A stretch of 17,277 nt of DNA from Zychaea mexicana (GCF_025766255.1 NW_026516934.1:1-17277); one strand, 5' to 3'. Counted from the stretch's first letter, positions 1 to 9,971 are shown. Notes: generated from the letters alone by a model not told the origin. Made by a program: numbers and translations.

Positions 1-2012
1 GATCCATTTTATTTCCAATCGCTGACGATGGTGTAATGTAGCAGATAAAGTTAAGTGCCCTAAACACAATCACATCATATTAGCTATTCAGGGTCTTTTA
101 ATAGTCGATTTGTACATGCTGAATTAACACACACAGACTTACAATCTATCAACTATTGATAACAATTCGAGCTCCTTTGCCTCTTTCACGACATCTGACC
201 GATACTTTAAGAATTCATCTACCAAATCCATATCCGAACTGATCCACTATTTAACAGAGGTAGGTTAGCACGAAATAAATCTCATGGTTTTTTCGAGAGA
301 GAGGATAGAAGTATACCAACCTTTTTGCAATTAGATGGGCGATCATATTGTTCCAAACCACCACCAACCAAGTAATCATAGGCAAATTTTTGTTTTCGAC
401 GGATTTTTGAAGTTTCTGATGAACATTCACTTTGGCTATCAGGGTTGAAAGAGCCATCGTTGGTTTCGCTGTCAGAGATCTAAGATAATAATAGAACAAG
501 AAGTTAATAATAGATAATAAAAATACAGTGGACCCCCGAATTTTTCAACCCCGTTCGTTTCAATACCCGGGCTTTTTCAAGAAATTTCCAGGGAATGACC
601 CAAAATCATTAATAAATTTTTCAATACCTCGTTATTTTTCATTTTCAATATATCTTTTACCCTTAAACTCTATATGGGGGTGAAGTATCTAGATTTTGCT
701 ACATCATGTGGATGGTATTCATATAAAGATGTATGAATATTTTTAATACAATTTGCGAATTTGAGGTGTATATCTACGTTTATGACCATGTATGCCTATT
801 GTTATGCTCTAAAAAAAGAGGTTAAGGTGCTCTGTGTCCCATTTATTTGCTGTCGGCGCAAGTGGTCTCTCACTTGTCTAAGCCTTTCTTTGAGGGAGCC
901 TTCCTCTAAAAAGCAGATAAGACTGATCTCAAGTAGTGAATGGTGTTGTTTCAGAAGTGAGTTTGCTGGCTTCTCGCGGCTGTTATTCGTTTTTTCTTTA
1001 TTTATCGGAGCAAGTAATTGATAAGATCGGATCTCAAGAGAAACTAGGGAAGTCATTATATGTTTATCAAAATCTTAAACAAGTAGAGCTGTGTGTCAGG
1101 TAATTGTAGAAAATATATATTCCATATAATATAAAGGAAAAAAGCATGTGGCAGTATGGATTTAGAAACAGTACTGTACAGTAGTGAGAAAGTTTTAGCT
1201 AAATTTTAAACGTTTATCCGGAAGATTGCTGCCGCTACCCTTCCCCGATGAAATTCAAACCCGCTTTATTTTCAAGAGTGCTCAGGAATGGCAGCCTTGA
1301 AAAAAGCGGGGGTCCACTGTAAAGTATATTTAAATATGGAGGAGATCACATCTTCTTACTAGAGCATCGCCTTTTTCCTCTTCAAGTTGTTCAGTATTCT
1401 GAGAAGACACTAATAAAGAAAAGTTAATTACACGTTAGTTTCTAACTTTCCAAACAAGTATTCATTATTCATTTAAAGACATATTCTAACAAGCAGAATT
1501 AGAGGCTTTATCCTCGGGTCGTAGATACATGAGGGGTGATTCCTCGCGAACGTTTGACAACTAGAAAATGTAGTCTGAATTAGTAAAATAAAAACATTTA
1601 TAATTTTGAAAACAATAATGAAATGGTTACATACTGACCCAGATGCTTCTCCACAGAATTCATAATATGTTCTTTTTCCTTTCAAGATCGCAACGCTTTT
1701 AGTCGTTCCAACCCAATATGACTGCAAATCAACATTACTCAAGATCTAATAGTATAAAAGTATGTAAGAACTTGTTGACCTCTACGTTTTTGTCTTCTAA
1801 TTTAGAGAACTTACAAGGAACTTGTTACGAACTTGTTCTAATGCCCACGATTGAGCTGCGCTTGTTTTCCAATATGAAACAGTCTTAACGGCTTTCTTGA
1901 ATTCTTTTTCTGCTGCTTCCTGGTCTGTCAATTTCGATGCTCGAAAGCAGCCAACAATATCAAAAGAAGGACCTGCATGATCTCGAATGTAAGAAGTAAA
2001 ATTGAACGTCAT
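1..2012 (-). CDS. Unrecognised multi-exon gene, 5' part (3' end outside window)
   Basis: Seven exons on the minus strand keep one open frame: 2012-1815, 1745-1635, 1560-1491, 1409-1360, 479-321, 246-143 and 59-1. Every junction is GT-AG and in phase (donors include GTAAGT, GTATGT and GTAAGA; the one after 1491, GTTAGA, is weak). The start is the ATG at 2012-2010 (MTFNFTSYIRDHAG). The N-terminal part is mixed helical. Exon 4 and the start of exon 5 are acidic and Ser-rich (QNTEQLEEEKGDAL, then ISDSETNDGS), followed by a basic patch (KIRRKQK), so a flexible linker is likely. Exon 6 reads as charged helix (DEFLKYRSDVVKEAKELELL). I do not recognise the family. It may belong to the large fungal families of unknown proteins near mobile elements. 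Intron 4 (1359-480) is long because it holds a transposon at 526-1319. I am sure this is coding and make no claim about function. Confidence 0.75.
526..548 (+). repeat. Left terminal inverted repeat of the TA-target element
   Basis: CAGTGGACCCCCG, two variable bases, then TTTTTCAA. It pairs with 1297-1319 on the other strand, 21 of 23 positions identical. Confidence 0.85.
1297..1319 (-). repeat. Right terminal inverted repeat of the TA-target element
   Basis: Read on the minus strand it starts CAGTGGACCCCCG, then CT, then TTTTTCAA, matching 526-548. The adjoining TA at 1320-1321 is the duplicated target site. Confidence 0.85.
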
Positions 2013-2117
2013 GATGACAGAAATTGAAAGTGATCGATTAACAAAAAGTTGATGGGAGGGAAGGAAAAGGTTGTTGATCGTTCTCTGGTGCCTCTAATTA
2101 GAGGGCGATGAAAAATC

Positions 2118-2230
2118 GTGCACTACTTTTTTGCATCCGCCCCATCGTGCACCTAAAAAACGAGTCACACTAGCTAATAGTGCACCATTACTGGTGCACT
2201 ATGAGGATAAAGCAATAAAAAAATGTGCAC
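2118..2230. repeat. Cluster of five GTGCAC palindromes with an embedded hairpin
   Basis: GTGCAC occurs at 2118, 2147, 2180, 2194 and 2225. A perfect inverted repeat lies within it: ATAGTGCACC at 2177-2186 and GGTGCACTAT at 2193-2202, with a 6-nt loop. The cluster sits in the non-coding gap between the start of the left gene (2012) and the end of the protease-like ORF (2391). It could be a set of protein-binding sites, the 3' structure of that ORF's transcript, or the subterminal region of a mobile element carrying it. On the minus strand the hairpin is followed at once by TAGCTAGT, which contains the CTRR-T form of a Helitron 3' end but with closer spacing than usual. The role is unknown. Confidence 0.6.
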
Positions 2231-2305
2231 CATGACACATCTCACCTTCATGTTAACACATTGTATATTTTACATCTTATAAATACAAAAAAATTTTGCA
2301 TAATG

Positions 2306-2339
2306 CACACACATACACACTCACATATATATATATATA
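2306..2339. repeat. CA/TA dinucleotide microsatellite
   Basis: Interrupted CA repeats run directly into (TA)n. This is simple-sequence DNA downstream of the protease-like ORF; nothing suggests a function. Confidence 0.8.
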
Positions 2340-2390
2340 ATATTGTTATAACACATATGTTTATTTCTTTATATAAGATTTCAATATAGT

Positions 2391-3369
2391 TTATATTTTC
2401 TGGTAACAAGCAAGTACTGGATAGGTGATTTTGGCGAAAATGCCTTTGAATTCTTCCAGTTTTTCACTAAGAACCTTTACTCCTGGTCTTTTCATGTTAT
2501 CCATACTAGCAATAAACGGTCCATTTGGTGTTTCAATTACAGCTGTCGTTTTGAAATGATAGCCAAGTCTTTCCGTTGATGATATCATGGCAATAAGTCG
2601 ATAATTGTTGTTTAATAGCAATTGCATATCATATGGAAATGGAATATTACCTTCTTCTTCAGGGAGTAAAAACGTGTTATCACGGAAGAAAAGAAAAGGA
2701 TGGAGGTGATGTGTTGGTAGATAATATGTAGTTGCTGGCTTTTGACAAAAGAAACAACGTTTGTCCATATTGAGTCTCAGTAGATGCTTTTCAAAATATT
2801 CGGTGAAATTTTCTGGAGACCCTTTTAAAACCTTTGCTGCAATCAAACTAGTTGGATTTGGCTCGATTACATAGCTGAATGTTGAATATGGATCTGTCGA
2901 AGTATCCATAAAACAAATATGCTTTTGATTATAAGGGCACTCATTGATACGTTGTTGTCTGATGATAAAAAGATCCTTGAACTGTTGCGAACATTGGTCG
3001 ATGAATTGGATGGCGATTTCACAAGTGTCGTGCATTTGACCTCTTTTGAAATTTGGCATATTTTGATAAATAAAAGATCTCATTTGATTAGATGCATTAC
3101 GTCGACGTAGAGTATGTGTCATTTCAAATGTTATAAGTATATTATCAAATATGTTGGTTGAATCAAAAGGAGTTGGGTTGATACGTGGTAAAAGACAATG
3201 CCAAATCATTTCCACAAATGCATCGATATAACAAGACATCATTGAGTTAGCATTCAGTGACAAGTCATATCCAGTAGAAGGTTGAAGTGATGGTTCAAGT
3301 CTGCGTTTTTTTGTTTGATGATGATGAATAGTGTTTTCCAAAATATTTGATCGAATTAGTAGAGAAGAG
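2391..3369 (-). CDS. Ubiquitin-specific-protease-like (C19-type) protein, remote homologue
   Basis: One uninterrupted frame ends at 2391. Residue numbers count from the TTG at 3341; the frame is open further upstream but has no ATG before residue 34, so the true first exon is missing or joined by splicing (a possible acceptor CAG lies just before 3369). A basic cluster KKRR (11-14) could be a nuclear signal. The segment NSMMSCYIDAF (32-42) resembles the Cys box of ubiquitin-specific proteases, with Cys37 as nucleophile. Near the C terminus, RLGYHFKTTAVIE resembles the His box, PFIASMDNMKRPG holds a candidate acidic residue, and PVLACYQKI fits the closing strand of the fold. A Cys pair, CFFC, lies mid-protein. 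At about 316 residues it is minimal for the family. What is seen is motif order and spacing; deubiquitinase or Ulp-like activity is inferred. It may instead be a domain carried by a transposon. Confidence 0.5.
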
Positions 3370-4419
3370 CTGTTATTGTTTATTGTTGTAGGTGAATCAA
3401 TAGTGTTGTCAAAATCATTTAGATCAATATATCATATACATTAAAACTGCTATCATAGGGTACCAGCTCCACTCCTGCTCCCACAGCACCACCAACAACA
3501 ATTACTACTGAAAACCAAGATATGGAAGATGAGGGTGGTGATAATAACGACAACAGTGATGATAGCGACGACGAAGATGAAGATGCACTTGGTAGTCAAA
3601 GAGGATCCCGACGAAATTCAACCACTACAATACCAGCCCCGTTAACAATAGGATTGATTCCTGAAGTTCACCAATATCTGCCAGCTGGATTCAACATAAC
3701 TGATCGTTGGCATCGATATAAAATGAAGTCATTGGATATTGCAAGCAAACATAGCTTACATGTATCCCCCACCCTCAAAAAGTAATGTAAGTATTATTTT
3801 AGAAGAAACAAATAGTTAACAAAGAATGCATCTAAGCTTATTATTGAAATTGACTATAGGTCATTGTATCACGTCATGTTACTTTGTCCTGATACCAGTG
3901 ATGATGATATAATCGAGTTATTTGGCATTGATATACTGGATACAATTTATACACATTTCAAAAACAAATACTTTGATCGAAGCATTGAATTTGATATAAG
4001 CTTATTCAACAAATCAAAGATATTGTTGAAGTAAGTCGAGGATAAAATGAGAAATGAGAGAGAGAGAAGGAGATGCTTACTGCATCTTCAATTTATAGCA
4101 ATTAAAAGAGGGTGACAAGGAAATGAGTCGTACCAAGGCTATCATCCAATTAGCCAACATAATGGAACGTACTCAAGATCACAATATTCCCATCCTTCAA
4201 ATACTCATCAACTAGTCATCATTATGTAAATCACATATGCCATACCACTTATGAAAAAAGCATTATCTATTAACTAAAATCAACATCAGTGTCACCAAAT
4301 TATCCAAGACTGAAGAGAATTACATTGTCAAGGAAACCGAGCTCATCACTAATTATTTAGATCCAGTAATAAGTCCTATGTTTCATGATCCTGATAACAA
4401 TCGTCTTTTCTGTTGGTAA

Positions 4420-5370
4420 AAAAATTTTATATTTAAATCTTTTAAAAATTGTTTCCAAATATTATATTCTCTATTATATTTTCTCCATTAATATTCCCTT
4501 AAATATAATAGCATATCATTCTTATTTCTATTTCTTGGATTAATACTTTATTTAATCCATTCCATATTCCTTCTATTGTATTTGTATGAACTTGTGTTAT
4601 TAGATCTTTGAAATATTTTTCATGATCTATAGTTTTATGTTTATATCCTATATTTTTTAAATTATTAAAGCCTCTCTATTCATCTGTATATATTGTTGTT
4701 CCTTTTCTAACATATTTTACAATACTTTTGTCAATACCAATAATATCCCTTTTTTTATATAAGCTAAAAATAATTTTTTTATTTTTATTTTTCTTTTATT
4801 TTTTAAAAGACTTTCATTCAATGCCTCCAATAACCCAAGCACCTTCAACTTTATAACCTTTATTATTTTTTCTTTTTGCAATTTTTGATTCATCTATTTC
4901 AACAATTTAATTCTGACCTCCTATTTTTCTGTTTTTATTAAAATGTAATCTATCTTTTAAATACTTCCTAAATAATTTATGATATAATGTTACAGTATTT
5001 CTATTAATTTGTAAAGTTGCAGCAATACTACTATATAGCATTTTTAATATAATATATGTAATTGTAAATCCAGAGGAAGCTTTATTTTTGAAATATTGTT
5101 CCTTTTAAAGGTGAAAATGCTTTCCTACATTTATAATTTCTACATGCATAAATTTTCATATTTAAATATAATTTTGTTTTCTTATTACAATATGAACATT
5201 CCTTATATTTATTAATATAATTATTATTTATCAAATATAATAATGCTGTATCCTCATTATTAAATATTTTTTTTAAATTTATATAAGGCTCAGTAAACAT
5301 TTTCAATATTATTAAAAATATTCAATTTTTACTATTTAATAAGTTTCAAAGATTAGAATTTAAAATTTAT
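4420..5370 (-). mobile_element. Inactivated Merlin (IS1016/IS1595-type) DNA transposon
   Basis: The transposase remnant is bounded by imperfect inverted repeats at 4420-4449 and 5341-5370, 23 of 30 positions matching. Both arms are A/T-only in places, so the match is weak evidence alone, but they bracket the transposase tightly. I see no convincing 8-9 bp target duplication. The element is far richer in A and T than the Helitron region and lies in an intron-like gap of the plus-strand gene, in the opposite orientation. Confidence 0.7.
4440..5306 (-). pseudogene. Merlin-type DDE transposase remnant
   Basis: Read from 5306 downwards, the first 70 residues hold a zinc ribbon (CSYC then CRNYKC) followed by AFSPLKGTIF, the N-terminal signature of ISXO2/IS1595-like transposases. 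The frame then shifts near 5090. The continuation gives an ATLQINRNTVTLYHK helix-turn-helix-like stretch and the catalytic blocks VEIDES (first D), IYTDE (second D) and TNTIEGIW (E), so the DDE triad is still readable. At least three stops break it: TAA at 4907-4909, TGA at 4814-4816 and TAG at 4676-4678; the last stands where the family usually has Trp. Eukaryotic members of this family are the Merlin superfamily. It is dead, though recent enough that all motifs survive. Confidence 0.85.
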
Positions 5371-5489
5371 CTGCAATTATCTTAAGACACATCTAACAAT
5401 AATATATACAGGTAGAACTGTAAAACTTGCAGCAAGAGAGAGTAATATATTTAGTACGATCGTACAATTCAAGGAGCCTAGGCAGTACA

Positions 5490-5537
5490 AGTAGTGATAG
5501 CAGAAAGCAGTAGTAGTAATAGTAGTAGCAATAGCAT
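5490..5537. repeat. AGT-rich low-complexity tract
   Basis: Interrupted AGT/AGC triplets lie between the Merlin remnant and the next exon of the plus-strand gene. Both strands read open here for 60-70 codons, but the predicted peptides are low-complexity and I do not treat them as genes. Confidence 0.6.
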
Positions 5538-6328
5538 AAGTAATTAGTAATTGTTTCGTATGATATGTTTCTAACCAACCTTGAGTGACATACAAGTTTC
5601 ATTGACACAATATTGTTTTTTTAACTGCAGAATCGAAAGAGAAGAAGTGATGAAGAACCAGAGGTATTTATTTGTTATGTATAAAAAAAAAGAGATGTTA
5701 TATTGTTACGGTTAAAAATGAATTTAACTTTTTTTGTGTATCTATCAGCAGGAGTCGCCAAACAAGAAGGCACACAATATCACGCTTGTAGATATATTTT
5801 ATTCGTACCAAAGAGAAGCAGGAGAGATCGCAAGTAACAATGAAGGAGTGTGTTTGGAAAGTGATGTCCACGAAATTCTGTATGTATGGCTAGGCAACAC
5901 TGTTGACGAAGTGATAATTTTGTATTACATATACTCATAATCGTAAATGCTTTATTTATTAGAGCCATTGAAGATATCTTGCTGTTAAAAGAATTCTATC
6001 ATTCAGACATGATCAGGGAACACTTTACCAAAAAAATTTTAGCTGTATTGTACAGCTATTTTACAAGTCTACTGTATGATAATACCAAAATGTTTGATGT
6101 AACCACTGTCGCTGCCATAAGTTCATTGTTGTATGTAAGTATTACTGAATTATTTTGAAGTAGTTGTTTTTTTTATATCTTCAGTAGCTGATAATAAGTA
6201 TTGTTCCAGCAAAACATCTAGACACTGTAAAAGGTACTAAGAATAAGTGTACCTATGGCCTGATAAACTTTAGTGAAGGAAAATCTGAAGCTGAGCAATC
6301 AATTTTATTTAGCTTAGCTTCGATGTAA

Positions 6329-6916
6329 ATATATTTACAGTTTTTGGTGTTATATACATATAGCTTACAAAAAATACTACTATTAAATAAAAATAAATCA
6401 TAAATAAGATATGATGGATTTTGAGATAGATTTCTTAAAATATGATAAATAAGAATTCTATTTTTAAAAATATTAAATAATGTTTATCTCTCCTGAAATA
6501 AAAGTACTATATTTAATGATCATATGATTATTAATGAATATTGATAAATAAGAAGTAAAACTCTAATAACAACTGTTTTAAAAAGATAAGAATATAAGAA
6601 TCCTTTAATTTTGATTTTAAGAATAAAATAAATCCTTCTAGTTATTACATTTTTTTTCTCTTTCTATTTTTTATACTTATAAAATCATCTTTATCAATGC
6701 TATATATTTTAATTAATGTTAATTTTATCTTGATTTATATAATAAAAGAATTAAAGTATTAACAAAATTTATATTCATAGATAGTATTTAAAAAATAAAA
6801 TTAATGAATTATAAAAATTTTGTAAAAAATGTTTATTAATATATGGAGCTATCAAAAATATTATAAAGAATCCAGAAATGTATAAAAAAAACTTTAATAA
6901 GAATTGAAAGTAATTA
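6329..6916. other. AT-rich intergenic stretch, no gene seen
   Basis: Very AT-rich sequence with many short A and T runs and no open frame of note. It resembles the Merlin remnant in base composition and could be further degraded transposon DNA, but I found no motif or paired ends. Confidence 0.5.
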
Positions 6917-7085
6917 CAGTGGTTCCCCGTTTAATTTCACTCTCAATAAGATAAACCCTCAGTTATTTTCAACTTTTTTCTATACCCCTTTAAGCATAGA
7001 AGACTGCTTGAATCACCCTCGTTTTGTGTCAACCCTCAGTAGTTTCAATACTTTATAGACCCCCTTTGAGGTTGAAATTAAATAG
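6917..7085 (+). mobile_element. Solo left end of a TA-target DNA transposon
   Basis: CAGTGGTTCCCCG at 6917-6929 follows TTA and differs in two bases from the end of the complete element at 526. It is followed by TTTCA-type subterminal repeats, including two copies of AACCCTCAGT about 70 bp apart. No matching right end (CGGGG...CCACTGTA) occurs in the window, so this is a truncated or rearranged relative. Confidence 0.55.
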
Positions 7086-7403
7086 GAATAAAGATTTTAT
7101 AAAATTAAATAGTATAAATAGATGTGATAATTTGAAAATTATGAACTTGTTAAAAAATGATTATATGAAGTAGATAATATAATTCTATATAACTTTATTT
7201 GGTTATTTGAAAGTAATAAAAGATTAGATTAAAAAATTAGAAATGTATAAATCTATAACCTATTTTATAATCAACCTAGTTTTTACTCAATATTATATAA
7301 AGCATAAAATAGTACAAGAACAACTTGCTTATACAGGATTTTTCATCTCCTAGCGGACGTTTGAACTTTTATTTAGGCAGAAGGGATTTAATTTTAGGCA
7401 GAG
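7086..7403. other. AT-rich spacer, nothing recognised
   Basis: No ORF, repeat or RNA signature that I can support. The last 40 bases (TTTAGGCAGA twice) look like the degenerate edge of the adjoining minisatellite. Confidence 0.5.
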
Positions 7404-7794
7404 TGGACATGAATATTAATCTAAGTGGACATGAATTAAAGTTAATCTGGACATGAATAATAATCGATCTGGACATGAATGAAAATCGAGCTGGACATGA
7501 ATAAAAATCGATCTAGATATGAATGAAAATCGAGCTGGACATGAATATAAATTGACCTGGACATGAATAAAGATCGATCTGGACATGAATATAAATTGAC
7601 CTGGACATGAATATAAATCGATCTGGACATGAGTAAAATCAATGTGGACAAAATAAAAATCAATCTGTACATAAATGAAAATCGTTCTGGACAAGAATAA
7701 TAATCAATCTAAACATGAATAATAGACAACCTGAACATAATAACAGTCAACCTGGACATAGTTTTAGTCAACTAAGACATAATAAAAGTTGAAG
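7404..7794. repeat. Minisatellite, about 18 copies of a 22-bp unit
   Basis: Each unit starts TGGACATGAAT, continues A-rich, and ends ATCGATC or ATTGACC. Most units are exactly 22 bp; units towards the right end are 20-22 bp and more diverged. Two variant forms alternate in the centre (ending GATC/GAGC, then GACC/GATC), suggesting expansion of a two-unit block. Because 22 is not a multiple of 3, the reading frame rotates from unit to unit, yet two minus-strand frames stay open for 76-92 codons. That openness follows from the unit lacking stops, not from coding selection. Confidence 0.9.
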
Positions 7795-8744
7795 TAGATA
7801 ATATGTTAAGTGTAGCAGAGCAGAATATTTGAGTACTTAAGATTTTCAATTCAAGTACCTACATCTCTATGCTAAGAAAATGTAAATAATAAGGGCCTGC
7901 ATTATACGTATACACTTTCTGCCTTCTTTATTTGGATCCATCTTAAGGTTCCGTTTATTCATAGAAGTATATCTTATCCATAACCCATTCTTGTGACATA
8001 TTATAAGCCCTTCAAAAAATTATTATAAATGGTTTATTATTATTAATTACTGTAATAAAGGTTATACTGCAAACAGGGTATTATATTACACTATCATAAG
8101 GTAGAGAAGAATTGATCACGCATATATTTTTTGTTGGGTGTTGTATATATATAGATATAGGTAATATTTGGGGACAAGAATAGTAATTGTTTGGATAATA
8201 CAGTTGTCCTTGCCACACTGTAAAAAATAAAAGATACATATTGTTCTGTCAATTGGCTGCTAAAGAAAGTTGTCCATATTACACGCTCAATTAAACTGAT
8301 ATGTACCTATAGAGTAATAAGATTTACTTTTGACAAAAGCATGTACTGCATATAATAAAAACCTTTAATATAAGATGGTACCAATGTCCACTATAAATCG
8401 CACCCACGTAATTGGTAATATTCACAATCTAGTAGATATCCTTTAATAAATATCAAAATAATCCTTCTGCTTAATACTTTCAATTTCCAAAATTTATTTA
8501 TTATTCAACAATATCCTTTATATATATGACAGCATGTAATTCAATAACAACCCGTTTTGGATGGCAAAGTTTATATAATACGTAATAATGAAGCATTAAA
8601 AAATCTAATTAATTCATATGAGGTGCTATAACTACATCTTATATTGAGTAAAAAAATCAGAAACAAGCTTTCCTTGATATAAAGAAGTGACGTCCAATTT
8701 GAACTCCAAACAGGGACCGCACCGCTAATGATATAAAAGCTTGG
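7795..8744. other. Intergenic region, no gene seen
   Basis: AT-rich DNA with scattered TATATA runs. I read all six frames and found no motif, splice pattern or RNA gene that I could support. Confidence 0.5.
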
Positions 8745-9582
8745 TTACATGTACTTGTTCTTTCTGGCTACGTATTCAGTAATGTTTTTTATAGCTTCAT
8801 CCTTGGACCATTCTTGATTTTTCATATACATTATTTTCATTTCTAGAAACGTACAAGTTAATCATCAGAATAAGATATATAAGAATAAAAAAGGGATTAT
8901 ATTTACTTATTCTTCTTTAAAGTGCAATTTGCGACGAGCACGATCAAGAGCTTTTTCATCATTTTGTAACATCTTTAAAACCTAAAAATACAAACAGTAT
9001 ATTTATAATAAGTGATTCGTATAGATACCAACCATATCAATCTTGATATACATTATATTCCGAAATGCGAACTGGCGAATCGAACGAAGGAAGTATCATG
9101 CCTTGGCTGTTGTTTTCTTTAATTCTGATGGTTTTTTTACATAATCTTGTAGCTTCTAAAACCATTATCTACAAAAGTAATTTAATCAGAGCCTATCCTC
9201 CTTATTCAAATCCATTCGTAGTAAAATAATCATAGTAACTTACTCGTACTTGATTCATTACTTGAAATAAACAATTTCCATCATCATCACATATGTAAAT
9301 AACATTGTATTAATATACAAATTGAGGTTTCCGTCGAATCTATGTATGTACTGTAATGGTCTTATATTATGTTTGCCATGCAACAGCGAACCTTTGTGTA
9401 TTTGTATTTGCAGTTATATAGTTTTCGTTTATCCGCACAAAAGAGCCTAGTTCAATCTGCGAGAGCTTGATCTGTAATAGGGCATCATGATTGTTGTTTT
9501 GGTAAAGTGGGGGATGGTGAAAGAATGAAGCCCGTGATCCGTCTTTCCCACCCGTAGTTAATATTACCTTTTTCGCTGACAT
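8745..9582 (-). CDS. Small spliced gene, unrecognised
   Basis: The most likely start is the ATG at 9582 (MSAKKVILTTGGKDG), whose frame runs to 9367. Further coding-like exons on the same strand are about 9310-9244 (reads DDDGNCLFQVMNQVR before a GTAAGT donor), 9168-9052 (IMVLEATRLCKKTIRIK; phase 0 on both sides, donor GTATAT), 8981-8907 (VLKMLQNDEKALDRARRKL, then stop) and 8842-8745 (MKNQEWSKDEAIKNITEYV, then stop). The 9244/9168 and 9052/8981 joints are in phase. The link from 9367 to the second exon is uncertain. The frame closes at TAA 8909-8907, immediately before a possible donor to the last exon, so that exon is either alternative or cut off by a lost base. The later exons look helical and basic. 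I do not recognise the protein. Confidence 0.45.
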
Positions 9583-9642
9583 CTGTTGGGTCTAGATTTT
9601 TTCTATTCCTACCACTCAACCTGCTAGATATTATTATTGCTA

Positions 9643-9773
9643 TAAACTGGTCCCTCCGCTTCACTTCCGGACGATGTGAGCCCCTCCGCTTCGCTGCGTG
9701 TCAGCATCTGTCCTCCACGGACCAGTTTACTGGGGCTCTGCCCCAGACCCCGGGTGGGGGGCAAAGCCCCCCT
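9643..9773. repeat. GC-rich fold-back cluster
   Basis: Three perfect inverted repeats occur in 131 bp: TAAACTGGTCC (9643-9653) with GGACCAGTTTA (9719-9729); TGGGGC-TCT-GCCCCA (9731-9745); and GGGGGGC-AAA-GCCCCCC (9756-9772). The loop of the first holds two direct copies of CCTCCGCTTC (9653 and 9683). The block is strikingly GC-rich in an AT-rich window. It could be a compact mobile element, a regulatory or termination structure, or a strong RNA fold. I see no coding sense in it. Confidence 0.8.
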
Positions 9774-9971
9774 ACCGCCCCACAAGTGTTCTTCAAACAA
9801 TGCTGAAAATATGTTCTCATAGTATTCTGCTTAAAAGTGATGTCGAAAACAGTTGTGGAAATTGTTTTTATTGTTTGGTTAAAAAAAGGATGCCGTCACT
9901 GCTTTAAAAAATGCCCAAAGTTAATACTTCATACACAGTAAGAATATTTGTATGATTTTACCGTGTCAACG

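Larger units (their letters stand above)
526..1319. mobile_element. Non-autonomous TA-target DNA transposon (Tc1/mariner-pogo type ends), 794 bp
   Basis: The element begins CAGTGGACCCCCG and ends with the exact reverse complement. The terminal inverted repeats run 23 bp with 2 mismatches (526-548 and 1297-1319). It is flanked on both sides by TA (524-525 and 1320-1321), the target duplication of the Tc1/mariner/pogo superfamily. Near the left end, TTTCAA plus a C-rich triplet recurs (541-553, 558-570, 617-632), as expected of subterminal transposase-binding repeats. No transposase is recognisable inside; the short ORFs at 761-1056 match nothing I know. The element lies wholly within intron 4 of the surrounding minus-strand gene and leaves that gene's exons and phase intact. 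The superfamily call rests on the ends and the TA duplication only. Confidence 0.85.
3459..6328 (+). pseudogene. Spliced gene with disrupted phase, unknown function, interrupted by a Merlin element
   Basis: Coding-like segments on the plus strand are 3459-3781, 3860-4030, 4099-4215, 4291-4416, 5631-5663, 5749-5940, 5963-6139 and 6210-6328. Two joints are clean: 3781/3860, and 5663/5749 (giving EEPE then QESPNKK). Several others miss phase by one base, and a TAG closes the frame at 4213. A usable ATG in fair context lies at 3522, opening an acidic stretch (DNNDNSDDSDDEDEDA). Later segments read TELITNYLDPVISPMFHDPD, then KRRSDEE. This has the flavour of fungal unknown proteins with a PD-(D/E)XK-like core, but I cannot align the rest. 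The 4416-5631 gap is an intron-like interval filled by a dead transposase. I call it a pseudogene; indel errors in the assembly could give the same picture. Confidence 0.45.

Noticed and set aside
5377..5608. Small hydrophobic ORFs resembling membrane peptides
   Set aside because: They read through the AGT-rich low-complexity tract in two frames at once and have no support.
7416..7694. Two overlapping minus-strand ORFs of 76-92 codons
   Set aside because: They are by-products of the 22-bp minisatellite unit, which happens to lack stops in these frames.
9244..9310. DGNCLF motif suggesting an OTU-type cysteine protease
   Set aside because: Only the six-residue motif matches. The surrounding exons lack the OTU His region and the fold length, and the frame upstream is uncertain.
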